Shown: one piece after another, positions 34,620-44,515 of the stretch | Layout of the letters: every line of letters starts with the position of its first letter | How positions within the stretch are numbered: position 1 is the first letter of the stretch | Assembly (NCBI RefSeq): GCF_003938605.1 | Contig: NZ_RHWX01000005.1 | Coordinates: forward strand, 124,001 to 188,000 | Length of the DNA stretch: 64,000 nucleotides | Direction: 5' to 3' | Origin: Brevundimonas sp. 357 | GTDB taxonomy: Bacteria; Pseudomonadota; Alphaproteobacteria; Caulobacterales; Caulobacteraceae | Translations under genes and position numbers: made by a program | Notes under the pieces: model-generated | What the model was told of the DNA's origin: nothing | The model's input: the letters and a program-made list of their open reading frames with translations, nothing else | The model's database searches: none

Positions 34620-35747
34620 ATGACCGACGCCTCCCCCTCCGCCCCGCCGCCTCCCGCCCAAGCCCCAACGCCGGCTCCGGCGCCGCCGCCCGCCGCGCCC
34701 CCGCCTCTCGTCTCCAAGGAGCGGCGGATGATGTGGGGCGTGGTCCTGGGCGTGATCGCCCTGATCGGGGCCGGACTGATCCTGCACGCCTGGGGCCTGC
34801 CGCCGTTCTCGGGCGGACCGCAGACGACGGACAACGCCTATGTGCGCGGCCAGGTGACGATCATCAGCCCCCAGGTCAGCGGCTACGTCACCTCGGTCGA
34901 GGTGCAGGACTTCCAGACGGTGAAGCAGGGCCAGTTGCTGGCCACCATCGACGACCGCATCTATCGCCAGCGGCTCGAGCAGGCGCAGGCCTCGCTGCAT
35001 TCGGCCGAGGCGGCTCTGACCAACTCGGCCCAGAGCCAGGCCTCGGCGCGCGGATCGGTGGCCCAGACGCGCGCCGCCATCGCCGCCGCCCAGTCGGCCG
35101 TGACCAAGGCCCGCGCCGATGCGACGCGCGTGCGCACCCTGTTCGAGGGCGGCTGGGTCGCCCAGGCCCAGGTCGACGTGGCCCAGAACGCCCTGCGCGC
35201 CGCCGAGGCCCAACTGGCCGAAACCCGCGCCGCCGAGGACGTGGCCCAAACCGGCGTGACCTCGGCCGTGGTCAGCCGGGGCTCGCTGGAAGCCGCCGTC
35301 GAGAACGCCCGCGCCCAGGTGCGGCTGGCCCAGATCGATCTGGACAATACCCGCATCGAGGCGCCGCGCGACGGCCGTCTGGGCGAGATATCCATGCGTC
35401 AGGGCCAGCAGGTGGCGGTCGGCACGCAGATGACGGCCCTGGTCCCCGACGTGGTCTGGGTCACGGCCAATATGAAGGAGAACCAGATGCGCGACGTGCG
35501 CGTGGGCCAGCCGGTCAAGATCACCGTCGACGCCCTGGGCGGCCGCGTCCTGACCGGCAAGGTCGAGCGCATCTCGCCCGCCACCGGCTCCGAGTTCAGC
35601 GTCATCCGTCCCGACAACGCCACCGGCAACTTCACCAAGGTGGCTCAGCGCATCCCCGTCCGCATCGCCGTCGATCCGGGGCAGGAAGGCGTCGAGCGTC
35701 TGTCGCCCGGCATGTCGGTGACGGCGCGGATTCAGGTGAAGGACTAG
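34620..35747 (+). CDS. HlyD/EmrA-like membrane-fusion protein
   Basis: The 375-residue adaptor has a Pro/Ala-rich cytosolic leader (residues 1-35), one membrane segment (~38-56), a lipoyl half-motif TTDNAYVRGQVTIISPQVSGYVTSVEVQDFQTVKQGQLLATID, a long coiled-coil hairpin (~80-210), and a second lipoyl half DLDNTRIEAPRDGRLGEISMRQGQQVAVG. It joins the DHA2 pump to an outer-membrane channel. No TolC gene is in the window. Confidence 0.93.
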   Translation: MTDASPSAPPPPAQAPTPAPAPPPAAPPPLVSKERRMMWGVVLGVIALIGAGLILHAWGLPPFSGGPQTTDNAYVRGQVTIISPQVSGYVTSVEVQDFQTVKQGQLLATIDDRIYRQRLEQAQASLHSAEAALTNSAQSQASARGSVAQTRAAIAAAQSAVTKARADATRVRTLFEGGWVAQAQVDVAQNALRAAEAQLAETRAAEDVAQTGVTSAVVSRGSLEAAVENARAQVRLAQIDLDNTRIEAPRDGRLGEISMRQGQQVAVGTQMTALVPDVVWVTANMKENQMRDVRVGQPVKITVDALGGRVLTGKVERISPATGSEFSVIRPDNATGNFTKVAQRIPVRIAVDPGQEGVERLSPGMSVTARIQVKD

Positions 35748-35851
35748 GCTCCAGGTCTGGTCCCGCTCATCGCCTGACTTATTGTTGCAGCGCGAAAAAA
35801 CTTCACCTTTGCAGGGTTGCGTCAGCCTGTCGCAGGCTGCATCTGCTCTGC

Positions 35852-37129
35852 ATGACCCGAGCCCCGACCCCGCCCGCCGAGATCGAGGCCAAGCCGTCGC
35901 TTCCCGCCAAGGGGCCGGGCTTCGCCGAATTCGTCTGCCTGATCGCCGTGATGATGGCGCTGAACGCCCTGGCGATCGACGCCATGCTGCCGGCTCTGCC
36001 CCACATCGGCGAAGACCTGGGCGTGACCAATGAGAACAGCCGCCAGTGGGTGATCACCGCCTATCTGCTGGGCTTCGGCGTGGCGCAGCTGCTCTACGGC
36101 CCGTTGTCGGATCGATACGGTCGCCGCCCAGCCCTGTTCGCGGGCATCGGGATCTACGTCGCCTTCAGCGTGCTGGCCGCCTTCGCCCACACCTTCGACA
36201 TGCTGATCCTGTCGCGGGTCGGCATGGGGATCGGGGCCGCGGCGACGCGGGTGCTGGCCGTCTCCATCGTGCGCGACCGCTATGCCGGGCGGACCATGGC
36301 GCGGGTCATGTCGCTGAGCTTCCTGGTCTTCCTGGGCGTGCCCATCCTGGCCCCCGCCGTAGGGCAGATGATCATGCTGGTCGCGCCCTGGCCGTGGATC
36401 TTCGGCGTCTTCGCGCTGGCGGGCGGCGCCTTCATGATCTGGGCGGGGCTGCGCCTGCCCGAGACTCTGCACGCCGAGGACCGGATGCCGATCAATCTCG
36501 GTCGCATCGCCGGCGCCTTCCGCTTCGCCCTGACCAGCCGTCAGGGCATGGGCTACACCCTGGCCATGACGGTCATCAGCGGGGCGCTGTTCGGCTTCAT
36601 CAACTCCTCGCAGCAGATCTTCTTCGACGTGTTCAAGGCGCCGGGCCTGTTCCCCGTCGTCTTCGCCCTGGTGGCGGCGGGCATCGCCGTGGCCTCGATC
36701 CTGAACGCCCGCCTGGTCGAGAAGCTGGGCTCGCGCCTGATCGCGCATACGGCCCTGATCGGCTTCATCGGCTTCAGCGCCCTGCACGCCGTGATCGCCT
36801 GGCTGGGCCACGACAGCCTGTGGATGTTCGCCGCGCTTCAGGCCTGCAAGATGTTCTGCTTCGGTTTCATCGCCGGCAATTTCGGCGCCATGGCCATGGC
36901 GCCGATGGGCCATATCGCGGGCACGGCCTCCTCGGCCCAGGGCTTCATCTCCTCGATCGGCGGCGCCTTGCTGGGTTTCGCCATCGGCCAGCAGTTCGAC
37001 GGTTCGACCGTGCCGATGACCGTGGGCTTCGTCCTGCTGGGCGTCGCGGCGTTGGCGCTGGTGCTGGCGGCCGAGAAAGGGCGGCTGTTCAAGGCGCAAC
37101 ACCTGCCGCCGCCCGCAGCAAAGGCTTGA
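35852..37129 (+). CDS. Bcr/CflA family MFS drug-efflux transporter
   Basis: The 425-residue transporter has 12 hydrophobic segments. The A-motif LLYGPLSDRYGRRPALFAGIG lies near residue 80, followed by RVGMGIGAAATRVLAVSIVRDRYAG, the Bcr/CflA pattern. A ~30-residue hydrophilic leader (TPPAEIEAKPSLPAKG) precedes the first helix. It follows the EmrAB-type operon at 104 bases and is probably independent. Substrate unknown. Confidence 0.9.
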   Translation: MTRAPTPPAEIEAKPSLPAKGPGFAEFVCLIAVMMALNALAIDAMLPALPHIGEDLGVTNENSRQWVITAYLLGFGVAQLLYGPLSDRYGRRPALFAGIGIYVAFSVLAAFAHTFDMLILSRVGMGIGAAATRVLAVSIVRDRYAGRTMARVMSLSFLVFLGVPILAPAVGQMIMLVAPWPWIFGVFALAGGAFMIWAGLRLPETLHAEDRMPINLGRIAGAFRFALTSRQGMGYTLAMTVISGALFGFINSSQQIFFDVFKAPGLFPVVFALVAAGIAVASILNARLVEKLGSRLIAHTALIGFIGFSALHAVIAWLGHDSLWMFAALQACKMFCFGFIAGNFGAMAMAPMGHIAGTASSAQGFISSIGGALLGFAIGQQFDGSTVPMTVGFVLLGVAALALVLAAEKGRLFKAQHLPPPAAKA

Positions 37130-37181
37130 TCTTTCGGGCGCGAGGGGGCCTTTTCGGGCGCATCTGAATACGGAGCGTTCG

Positions 37182-39152
37182 ATGACCCTGAAGCTGGTCG
37201 GGCGGGTTTCCGCCCTCGCCCTCGCCGCCGCCCTCGCCACGTCCCTGGGCGCCTGCGCCACGACCGGAGAGATCACCCCCATGACTCCTCTGGTCCCCGC
37301 CGCGCCGGCCCCGGCCCCCGCGACCGACTACGTCAACGACGCCCACTCCTACGCCCGCCCGGCCGAGGCGCGGGTGACGCACGTCGATCTGGACCTGGCC
37401 GCCGACTTCGCCGCCAAGACCTTGGCGGGCAAGGCGACGCTGGACGTGACCGGCCGTCCCGGCGCGACCGAGGTGGTGCTGGACGCCAAGATGCTGGACA
37501 TCAAAGGCGTGACCGACGCTCAGGGCCGCGCCCTGCAATGGAGCCTGGGCGCGTCGGATCCGATCAAGGGCCAGCCCCTGACCGTGCGCATCCCGGCCTT
37601 CCAGGGCGGCGAGACGCAGAAGATCGTCATCGACTATTCCACTCGCCCCGACGCCTCGGCCCTGCAGTGGCTCAGCCCGCAGCAGACGGCGGGCGGCCAG
37701 AAGCCCTATCTGTTCAGCCAGGGCCAGGCGATCCTGACCCGCACCTGGATTCCGACCCAGGACAGCCCCGGCGTCCGCCAATCTTATAGCGCCCGCATCA
37801 CCGCCCCGGCTGATCTGACCGTCGTCATGTCGGCCGAGCAGCTGACGCCGAAGGGCGAGGCGGCCGGCGCCGGGACCAAGGCCTGGCGCTTCAAGCTGGA
37901 CAACCCGATCCCGCCCTATCTGATCGCCATCGGCGTCGGCGACCTGGCCTTCGCCCCGTTCGACGAGCGCACCGGCGTCTGGGCCGAGCCGAGCCAGCTT
38001 CAGGCCTCGGCGCACGAGCTTCAGCCGACCGCCGAGATGGTGGACGCGGCCGAGGCCCTGTACGGCCCCTATCGCTGGGGCCGCTACGACCTTCTGGTCC
38101 TGCCGCCCAGCTTCCCCTTCGGCGGCATGGAGAACCCCATGCTGACCTTCGCCACCCCGACCATCATCGCCGGGGACCGCTCGCTGGTCTCGCTGGTGGC
38201 GCACGAGCTGGCGCATAGCTGGTCGGGCAACCTCGTGACCAACGCCACCTGGGACGACTTCTGGCTGAACGAAGGCTTCACCTCCTATTTCGAGAACCGG
38301 ATCATGGAGGCCGTTTACGGCCGCGACGCCGCCGTGCAGGAACAGGTTTTGGCCTGGGGCGGGCTGCAGGACGAGCTGAAGGCGCTGGCCCCCGCCGACA
38401 CCCGCCTGCATCTGGAGCTGACCGGGCGCGATCCCGACGACGGCATGAACACCATCGCCTATGACAAGGGCGCCGCCTTCCTGCGGACCATCGAACAGAT
38501 CGCCGGGCGCGAGAAGTTCGACGCCTGGCTGCGCGGCTATTTCGAGCGCAACGCCTGGCGGCCGATGACGTCGGAACGTTTCCTGGAGGATATCCGCACG
38601 CACCTGATCAAGGGCGACGCGGCCCTGGAGCAACGGCTGCAGCTGAACGCCTGGGTCTATGAACCGGGCCTGCCGTCCAACGTCCAGGCGCCGGTGTCGC
38701 ACGCCTTCGAGCCGGTCGATGCGGCCGCGCGCGCCTTCTACGTCGCCAAGGGCCCGGCCTCGGCCGTGCCGTGGAAGGACTGGAACACCCAGCAGCGCCT
38801 GCGCTTCCTGTCGTGGCGGCCCGAGGGGCTGGCGGCGGGCGCCGACTGGCTGACCCCGGCCCAGCTGGCCGATCTGGAAAGCACGCTGAAGCTGGACCGC
38901 GAAGGCAACGCCGAACTGGTCTTCGCCTGGCTGCAGGCCGCCCTGGCCAACCGCTACGAGCCCGCCGTCGCCACGGCCGACCGCTTCCTGACCAGCCAGG
39001 GGCGGCGCAAATTCGTCCTGCCGCTGTTCCAAACCCTGTGGGCCGAAGGCGACTGGGGCCGCCCCATCGCCACGCGCATCTACGCCAAGGCCCGACCGCT
39101 GTATCACCCGGTCACCAGCAACTCGGTCGATCAGGTGGTGGGGCGTCCGTAA
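37182..39152 (+). CDS. M1 family aminopeptidase (lipoprotein)
   Basis: The 656-residue product has a lipobox (LGACAT, Cys ~25). The M1 exopeptidase motif FGGMENPML (GAMEN variant) precedes the zinc site HELAHSWSGN (~341-345) and NEGFTSYFE (third Zn ligand). The C-terminal alpha-helical domain resembles leukotriene A4 hydrolase/aminopeptidase B. It probably trims peptides on the periplasmic side. Complete. Confidence 0.94.
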   Translation: MTLKLVGRVSALALAAALATSLGACATTGEITPMTPLVPAAPAPAPATDYVNDAHSYARPAEARVTHVDLDLAADFAAKTLAGKATLDVTGRPGATEVVLDAKMLDIKGVTDAQGRALQWSLGASDPIKGQPLTVRIPAFQGGETQKIVIDYSTRPDASALQWLSPQQTAGGQKPYLFSQGQAILTRTWIPTQDSPGVRQSYSARITAPADLTVVMSAEQLTPKGEAAGAGTKAWRFKLDNPIPPYLIAIGVGDLAFAPFDERTGVWAEPSQLQASAHELQPTAEMVDAAEALYGPYRWGRYDLLVLPPSFPFGGMENPMLTFATPTIIAGDRSLVSLVAHELAHSWSGNLVTNATWDDFWLNEGFTSYFENRIMEAVYGRDAAVQEQVLAWGGLQDELKALAPADTRLHLELTGRDPDDGMNTIAYDKGAAFLRTIEQIAGREKFDAWLRGYFERNAWRPMTSERFLEDIRTHLIKGDAALEQRLQLNAWVYEPGLPSNVQAPVSHAFEPVDAAARAFYVAKGPASAVPWKDWNTQQRLRFLSWRPEGLAAGADWLTPAQLADLESTLKLDREGNAELVFAWLQAALANRYEPAVATADRFLTSQGRRKFVLPLFQTLWAEGDWGRPIATRIYAKARPLYHPVTSNSVDQVVGRP

Positions 39153-39158
39153 GACCGC

Positions 39159-39590
39159 CTAGAGGTTCGTCACCTCCGCCCCGTCCTCGCGCGCCAGCCG
39201 GTCTGCGAGGATGGAGCGGTGGCAGCCGCAGGCGTCGGCTTCGAAGCACAGCAGGGCGACGCGCCGTTCGCCCGCCGCATGGCGCAGTCGCTGGAAGGCG
39301 GCCTCGGCGTCCGGCTCCTGCATATGGGCGCTGAAGACGGCGCGCATGGTCGCGGCGTCGCCCTTGCGCGCCGCGTCGCGCCCGGCCTTGGGCGTGCCCA
39401 GGGCGCGCAGTTGCAGATAGTCGAGCCCCTCGGCCTTCAGACTTTCGCCCAGGACGGTTTTGGAAAAGCCCGCGATGCGCGACGAGGCGACCGCCCGCAC
39501 GTCGGCGACCAGTTCCACCCCCGCCGCCTTCAGCCGGTCGATGACCTGGGCCTGCGTCGCGCCTTCATAGCCGATGGTGAACAGCTTCAT
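39159..39590 (-). CDS. DUF488 family protein
   Basis: The 143-residue product has KLFTIGYEGATQAQVIDRLKAAGVELVADVRAVASSRIAGFSKTVL and the C-terminal ALLCFEADACGCHRSILADRLA. These are DUF488 signatures (Cys and His conserved). The biochemical role is uncertain. The ATG at 39590 is chosen because it begins the conserved GYEG segment. Confidence 0.9.
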   Translation of the reverse strand: MKLFTIGYEGATQAQVIDRLKAAGVELVADVRAVASSRIAGFSKTVLGESLKAEGLDYLQLRALGTPKAGRDAARKGDAATMRAVFSAHMQEPDAEAAFQRLRHAAGERRVALLCFEADACGCHRSILADRLAREDGAEVTNL

Positions 39591-39665
39591 GCGGCGATGA
39601 TGCGCGCAGGATCGCTTGACGCCAAGCCCGGCTGCGGCTCCCCTGCGCCGCGACTGGAGGCGCTG

Positions 39666-41330
39666 ATGATCCAAACCCTGAAGACCCTGTCCCTGGCCGC
39701 CGCCCTGATGCTGGCGGCCGCGCCCGCGGCCTACGCCCAGAACCTGCTGATCCGGGGCGGGCCGATCCATACCGGCGACGAAGCCCGGCCGACCGCCGAG
39801 GTGGTGGTCGTGCGCGACGGACGCATCGCCTATGTCGGCGCGGCGAACGGCGCGCCCTCGGCCGAGGGGCTGGAGGTGGTGGACCTGAAGGGGGCGGCGC
39901 TGTTCCCCGGCTTCACCGACGGCCACGCCCATCTGGACGGCATCGGCTGGCGCGAGACGACGCTGAACCTGGAAGGCTCCGCCTCCGTCGTCGAGGCCAT
40001 GCAGAGGCTCCGCGCCTGGGCCGAGGCCCATCCCGAGGGCGTCATCGTCGGCCGCGGCTGGATCGAGACCCATTGGCCCGAGAAACGCTTCCTGACCGCC
40101 GCCGACCTGGACGCCGCCGCGCCGGGCCGGATCGTGATGCTGACCCGCGCCGACGGCCATGCGGTGGCCGTGTCCAGCGCGGCGATGAAGGCGGCGGGGA
40201 TCGACGCCTCGACGCCCTCGCCCTCGGGCGGGGACATCCTGAAGGGACCGGACGGCCGGCCGACGGGCCTGCTGATCGACGCCTCGGGCGATCTGATCGC
40301 GGGCCTGGCGCCCCAGGCCGATGCGGCGGCCACGCGCGCGGCCTATCGCGCGGGCTTCGACGTCTATGCTCGCTACGGCTGGACCGGCATCCACTTCATG
40401 AGCGCGCCGTGGAAGGACGTGCCCCTGCTGGAGCAGATGGCGCGCGACGGCGAGGCCACGGCCCGCGTCTACAACAACATCGACATGGGCGACGCGCGCG
40501 CCCTGATGGCGGGCGGTCCACGCGACGCGGGCGACGGCCTGGTCATCACGCGGGCGATCAAATTCTACGCCGACGGCGCCCTGGGCTCGCGCGGGGCCAA
40601 GCTGTTCGAGCCCTATTCGGATCGCCAGGACACCACCGGCCTGATGCGCACCTCGCGCGAGGAGGTCATGCCGCTGTATCAGGAGGCGCTGCGCACCGGC
40701 GTCCAGATCGCCACCCACGCCATCGGCGACCAGGGCAACCACGACGTCGCCGCCTGGTATGAAGAGGCCCTGCGTTCCGTGCCGAAGGCCGAGTGGAAGC
40801 TGGCCGATCCGCGCTGGCGCATCGAGCACGCCCAGATCATCCGGCCCAGCGACTATCACTACTTCGACGAACTGCCGATCATCGCCTCCATGCAGCCTAG
40901 CCACGCCATCGGCGACCTGCATTTCGCCGCCGACCGCCTGGGCGACGCCCGTCTGGACGGGGCCTACGCCTGGCATACGCTGGTGGATCGCGGGGTGATC
41001 GTGGTCGGCGGCTCGGACGCGCCGGTCGAGCGCGGCGATCCGCTGATCGAGTTCTACGCCGCCGTGGCGCGCCGCGATCTGAGCGGCTTCCAGGGTCCCG
41101 ACTGGCGCCCGAACGAAGCGGTCGATCGGGCGACGGCGCTGAAGATGTTCACCCTGTGGCCCGCCTACGCCAGCTTCCGCGAGGACGAGCTGGGCACCAT
41201 CGCGGTGGGCAAGCGCGGCGACTTCACCGCCTTCGACATCGACCTGATGACCGTCCCCGTCGCCGACATCCCCAAGGGCCGGGCCGTGCTGACGGTCGTG
41301 GGCGGGCGGATCGTCCACCGGGCGGACTGA
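39666..41330 (+). CDS. Amidohydrolase family protein, YtcJ-like (secreted)
   Basis: The 554-residue product has a Sec signal (ending AYAQN). The metal-binding HxH motif is in FPGFTDGHAHLDGIG, with downstream IATHAIGDQGNHD, IEHAQIIRPSDYHYF and the Asp block GGSDAPVERGDPL. This matches YtcJ-type (PF07969) zinc hydrolases. GGAGG lies 6 bases upstream of the ATG. Substrate unknown. Confidence 0.92.
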   Translation: MIQTLKTLSLAAALMLAAAPAAYAQNLLIRGGPIHTGDEARPTAEVVVVRDGRIAYVGAANGAPSAEGLEVVDLKGAALFPGFTDGHAHLDGIGWRETTLNLEGSASVVEAMQRLRAWAEAHPEGVIVGRGWIETHWPEKRFLTAADLDAAAPGRIVMLTRADGHAVAVSSAAMKAAGIDASTPSPSGGDILKGPDGRPTGLLIDASGDLIAGLAPQADAAATRAAYRAGFDVYARYGWTGIHFMSAPWKDVPLLEQMARDGEATARVYNNIDMGDARALMAGGPRDAGDGLVITRAIKFYADGALGSRGAKLFEPYSDRQDTTGLMRTSREEVMPLYQEALRTGVQIATHAIGDQGNHDVAAWYEEALRSVPKAEWKLADPRWRIEHAQIIRPSDYHYFDELPIIASMQPSHAIGDLHFAADRLGDARLDGAYAWHTLVDRGVIVVGGSDAPVERGDPLIEFYAAVARRDLSGFQGPDWRPNEAVDRATALKMFTLWPAYASFREDELGTIAVGKRGDFTAFDIDLMTVPVADIPKGRAVLTVVGGRIVHRAD

Positions 41331-41474
41331 GGGGGCCGACTGATCGGGCAGGCGGGCAGGGCGGAATCCCGTCCCTTCTCGTTGCGGGGCGGGGCCGCTT
41401 CGGTTAAGCCCCGCCCATGAGATTTTCGCCTCCGGCTGCATCTGCGGCCGGGGCTTGGCGTTGGAGCGTCTGAG

Positions 41475-42446
41475 ATGGCTGATTTCGCCCCCGGTCTGGT
41501 CACCGTGTTCGGAGGCTCGGGCTTCATCGGAACCCAGGTGGTGCGCGCCCTGGCCCGTCGCGGCTGGCGCGTGCGCGTCGCCGCGCGCAACGCCAAGAGC
41601 GCGCCCCTGCTGCACATGGCCGGCGACGTCGGCCAGGTTCAGGTCGTGCGCTGCGACATCACCGACAAGGCTGCGGTGGCGCAGGCCGTGCGCGGCGCCG
41701 ACGCCGTGATCAACCTGGTCGGCATCCTGTTCGAGACCGGCGGCCGCAAGTTCCAGACCCTGCACGTCGAGGGCGCGACCAATGTCGCCGAGGCGGCCAG
41801 GGCGGCGGGCGCCAAGCGTCTGACCCACATCTCGGCCCTGGGCGCCGACGCCGACGGCAAGGCCGACTACGCCCGCACCAAGGGCGAGGCCGAGGCCGCC
41901 GTGCGCGCCGCCTTCCCCGGCGCAGTCATCGTGCGCCCGTCGATCGTCTTCGGCTCGGGCGACCAGTTCCTGAACCGCTTCGCCGCCATGGCGACCTGGT
42001 CGCCGGTCCTGCCGCTGATCGGCGGCGGCCAGACGAAGTTCCAGCCCGTCTATGTCGCCGACGCCGCCGAGGCCGTCGCCCGCGCGACCGTCGCCCCCGA
42101 AGCCGAGGGCGAGACCTATGAGTTGGGCGGGCCGTCGGTCTGGACCTTCGAGGACATCCTGAAGTTCATCCTGCGCGAGACCAACCGCAGGAACATCCTG
42201 CTGCCGCTGCCCTTCCCGGTCGCGCGTCTGATCGGCTCGCTGGCTCAGATCCCGGCCGTGATCGGCCTGGCCCCCGCCCTGACCAAGGATCAGGTCGTGC
42301 TGCTGGAGAGCGACAACGTCGTGGCGCCGGGCGCCAAGGGCCTGGCCGATCTGGGCGTCGAGCCTTCGGGGCTGGAGGCCATCGCGCCGAGCTATCTGTG
42401 GCGCTACCGCGACGGCGGCCAGTACGCCGAAAGCCCCGCCGCCTGA
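41475..42446 (+). CDS. NAD(P)-binding protein, complex I NDUFA9-like
   Basis: The 323-residue product has the Rossmann motif TVFGGSGFIGTQVVRAL, LVGILFETGGRKFQTLHVEGATNVAEAARAAGAKRLTHIS, and VRPSIVFGSGDQFLNRFA. This is the atypical SDR subgroup with NDUFA9, an accessory subunit known in alphaproteobacterial and mitochondrial complex I. The nuo operon is not in the window, so the complex I link is by family. Confidence 0.88.
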   Translation: MADFAPGLVTVFGGSGFIGTQVVRALARRGWRVRVAARNAKSAPLLHMAGDVGQVQVVRCDITDKAAVAQAVRGADAVINLVGILFETGGRKFQTLHVEGATNVAEAARAAGAKRLTHISALGADADGKADYARTKGEAEAAVRAAFPGAVIVRPSIVFGSGDQFLNRFAAMATWSPVLPLIGGGQTKFQPVYVADAAEAVARATVAPEAEGETYELGGPSVWTFEDILKFILRETNRRNILLPLPFPVARLIGSLAQIPAVIGLAPALTKDQVVLLESDNVVAPGAKGLADLGVEPSGLEAIAPSYLWRYRDGGQYAESPAA

Positions 42447-42488
42447 TCTGTCTGATTTCGGCGCGTTTTCGGTGTTTCTTCCTGCCTT

Positions 42489-42519
42489 CGTCATCCTCGG
42501 GTCAAGCCCGAGGATGACG
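42489..42519. terminator. Bidirectional hairpin between convergent genes
   Basis: A perfect 13-bp stem (42489-42501 with 42507-42519; core TCATCCTCGGG) closes a 5-base loop. It lacks a long T-tract on either side. This stem occurs widely in alphaproteobacteria as a dispersed repeat; it probably ends both transcripts. Confidence 0.65.
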
Positions 42520-42536
42520 GCTTAGGGTTATCGATT

Positions 42537-43343
42537 CTACAGCGCGCCCGTCACGCCCAGGCCGATGATGCCGACGACGCCGACCACGATGCGCCACCAG
42601 GCGAAGGGGCCGAAGCCGCGCTTGGATACGAAGTCGAGCAGGAAGCGCACCACGGCCAGGGCCGAGACGAAGGCGGCGATGAAGCCGATGGCGATCAGGC
42701 CCAGGTCGCTGAAGTCCAGCACGTCGCGGTTCTTGAACAGATCATAGAAGACCGCCGCCCCCATGGTCGGCAGGGCCAGGAAGAAGCTGAACTCGGCCGC
42801 CGACCGCTTGTCCGTGCCCAGCAGCAAGCCGCCGGCGATGGTGGCGCCCGAGCGCGACACGCCGGGGATCATGGCCAGGCACTGGAACAGGCCGATCAGG
42901 AAATAGACGCGGAAGGGATAGCGGTCCGCATCGAGATAGGTGGGGATCTTGTTCATGCGGTCCAGCCACAGCAGCAGCACCCCGCCGACGATCAGGGCGA
43001 CGCAGACCACCAGCGGCGTCTCGAACAGCACCGTCTTGATGAAGCCGTAGGCCAGGAAGCCGATCACCACGGCGGGGGCGAAGGCGACCAGCAGGCCGAT
43101 CAGGAAACGCCGCGCCTCGGGGTCGAAGGGCCAGCGCGTCGCCAGCGTCCACAACCGCTTGAAATAGACGCTGATGATGGCCAGCAGGGCGCCCAGCTGG
43201 ATGACGATCTCGAATGTCTTGCCGGTGCTCTCGAAGCCGAGGAAATGCCCCAGCAGCAGCAGGTGGCCGGTGGACGACACCGGAATGAACTCGGTCAACC
43301 CTTCGACCAGACCCAGAAGGATCGCCGTCAGCCAGTCCGCCAT
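42537..43343 (-). CDS. uppP: Undecaprenyl-diphosphatase
   Basis: The 268-residue membrane enzyme recycles undecaprenyl carrier lipid for peptidoglycan. The signature [20 protein letters not shown] at ~14 and [17 protein letters not shown] at ~160 are the two active-site blocks (Glu, Ser, Arg residues). Eight hydrophobic segments. Complete. Confidence 0.96.
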   Translation of the reverse strand: MADWLTAILLGLVEGLTEFIPVSSTGHLLLLGHFLGFESTGKTFEIVIQLGALLAIISVYFKRLWTLATRWPFDPEARRFLIGLLVAFAPAVVIGFLAYGFIKTVLFETPLVVCVALIVGGVLLLWLDRMNKIPTYLDADRYPFRVYFLIGLFQCLAMIPGVSRSGATIAGGLLLGTDKRSAAEFSFFLALPTMGAAVFYDLFKNRDVLDFSDLGLIAIGFIAAFVSALAVVRFLLDFVSKRGFGPFAWWRIVVGVVGIIGLGVTGAL

Positions 43344-43470
43344 GAATGCTCCGTCTCGATCTTTACGTCGGGCGCGCTGCGCCCTGCGGCGTCCCGTCTC
43401 CTCTCCTTAGCGTCCCAGCCCCGTCGCCGCCATTGGCGCGGGCGCCGTTTTGGGCGACAAGGGCAGGGAA

Positions 43471-44451
43471 ATGACCGCCTCCCCCCTCGACGCCGCCCAT
43501 GAGACCACGCGCCGGATCACCACCTTGTCGGTGGCGACGGCGGTCCTGCTGATCCTCATGAAGGCCTTCGCCCTGGGCGCGTCCGGCTCGGTCTCCATCC
43601 TGGCCAGCCTGGCGGATTCGACGCTGGACCTGATCGCGTCGCTGGCGACCTTTTTCGCCGTGCGCTGGGCCGCTGCGCCGCCCGACGACGACCATCGCTA
43701 TGGACACGGCAAGGCCGAGGGCCTGGCCTCCCTGGTGCAGGCGGGCATGGTGCTGGCGTCCGGCGTCTTCATCGGCTGGGAGGCGGTGCAGCGCATCTTC
43801 GATCCCCGCCCCGTCACCTCGGGCGGATGGGCCGTCGGCGTGGTCGTCCTGTCCATCGCCGTCACGGCGGGCCTGGTGTGGATGCAGACGCGGGCGATGA
43901 AGAAGACCGGCTCCCTGGCCGTGGCGGGCGACCGCGCCCACTACGTCGCCGACCTGGCCGCCAGCGTCGTGGTGCTGATCGGGGTGATCTCGGGCGCCTT
44001 TCTCAAGGCGCCGGGGCTGGACGCGGCGGCGGGCCTGGTGGTCGCGGTCTGGCTGGCCTGGGGCGCGATCAATCTGCTGAAGGGCGCGGCCGGCCACCTG
44101 CTGGACCAGGCCGCCTCGGACGAGGAGCGCGCCGCCATCGTCGCCGCCGTGACCGAAGACCCCCGCATCGCCAACGTCCACCAGCTGCGCACCCGCATGG
44201 CCGGTCAGGCCCTGATGGTGCAGATGCACGTCGACCTGGACCCCGAGCTCAGCCTCAAGGCCGCGCACGACATCATCCTGGACGCCGAGAAGAGGGTGCT
44301 GAAGGCCTTTCCCCACGCCGACATCCTGATCCACGCCGACCCGCGCGGCGCGGCCGAGCCGCACGGCGGCGCCTTCACTCCGCCCCGCCCGACGGCGCCG
44401 GAATCGACCGCGCCCGACGCGCCTGTGGCCCGCAGCGGCTCCTGGTCCTGA
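43471..44451 (+). CDS. Cation diffusion facilitator (FieF-like)
   Basis: The 326-residue transporter has the metal-binding sites LADSTLDLIASLATFFAV (DxxxD) and DHRYGHGKAEGLASL (HxxxGH), then six membrane segments and a C-terminal cytosolic domain (VHQLRTRMAGQALMVQMHVDLDPELSLKAAHDI). It should export Zn, Fe or Mn by proton antiport. The ATG at 43471 follows AGGGA and is preferred over TTG 43450. A ~30-residue Pro-rich tail is family-atypical. Confidence 0.92.
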   Translation: MTASPLDAAHETTRRITTLSVATAVLLILMKAFALGASGSVSILASLADSTLDLIASLATFFAVRWAAAPPDDDHRYGHGKAEGLASLVQAGMVLASGVFIGWEAVQRIFDPRPVTSGGWAVGVVVLSIAVTAGLVWMQTRAMKKTGSLAVAGDRAHYVADLAASVVVLIGVISGAFLKAPGLDAAAGLVVAVWLAWGAINLLKGAAGHLLDQAASDEERAAIVAAVTEDPRIANVHQLRTRMAGQALMVQMHVDLDPELSLKAAHDIILDAEKRVLKAFPHADILIHADPRGAAEPHGGAFTPPRPTAPESTAPDAPVARSGSWS

Positions 44452-44515
44452 CCCCCTGCGACAATCGCGCGCGGTAAACGGAGCCTTAACGCGCGCGGGC
44501 GCATGAAGGCGGACG

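Noticed and set aside
32342..34834. 830-codon minus-strand open frame
   Set aside because: Antisense to the TetR and MFS genes, with His/Gln/Gly-rich composition typical of GC-driven shadow frames.
37089..39107. 672-codon minus-strand open frame
   Set aside because: Antisense to the M1 aminopeptidase, whose zinc motif and signal peptide identify the true strand.
39159..42494. 1111-codon open frame on the minus strand
   Set aside because: It runs opposite the amidohydrolase and NDUFA9-like genes; the frame is open because of GC-rich codons. Only its last ~143 codons (DUF488) are real.
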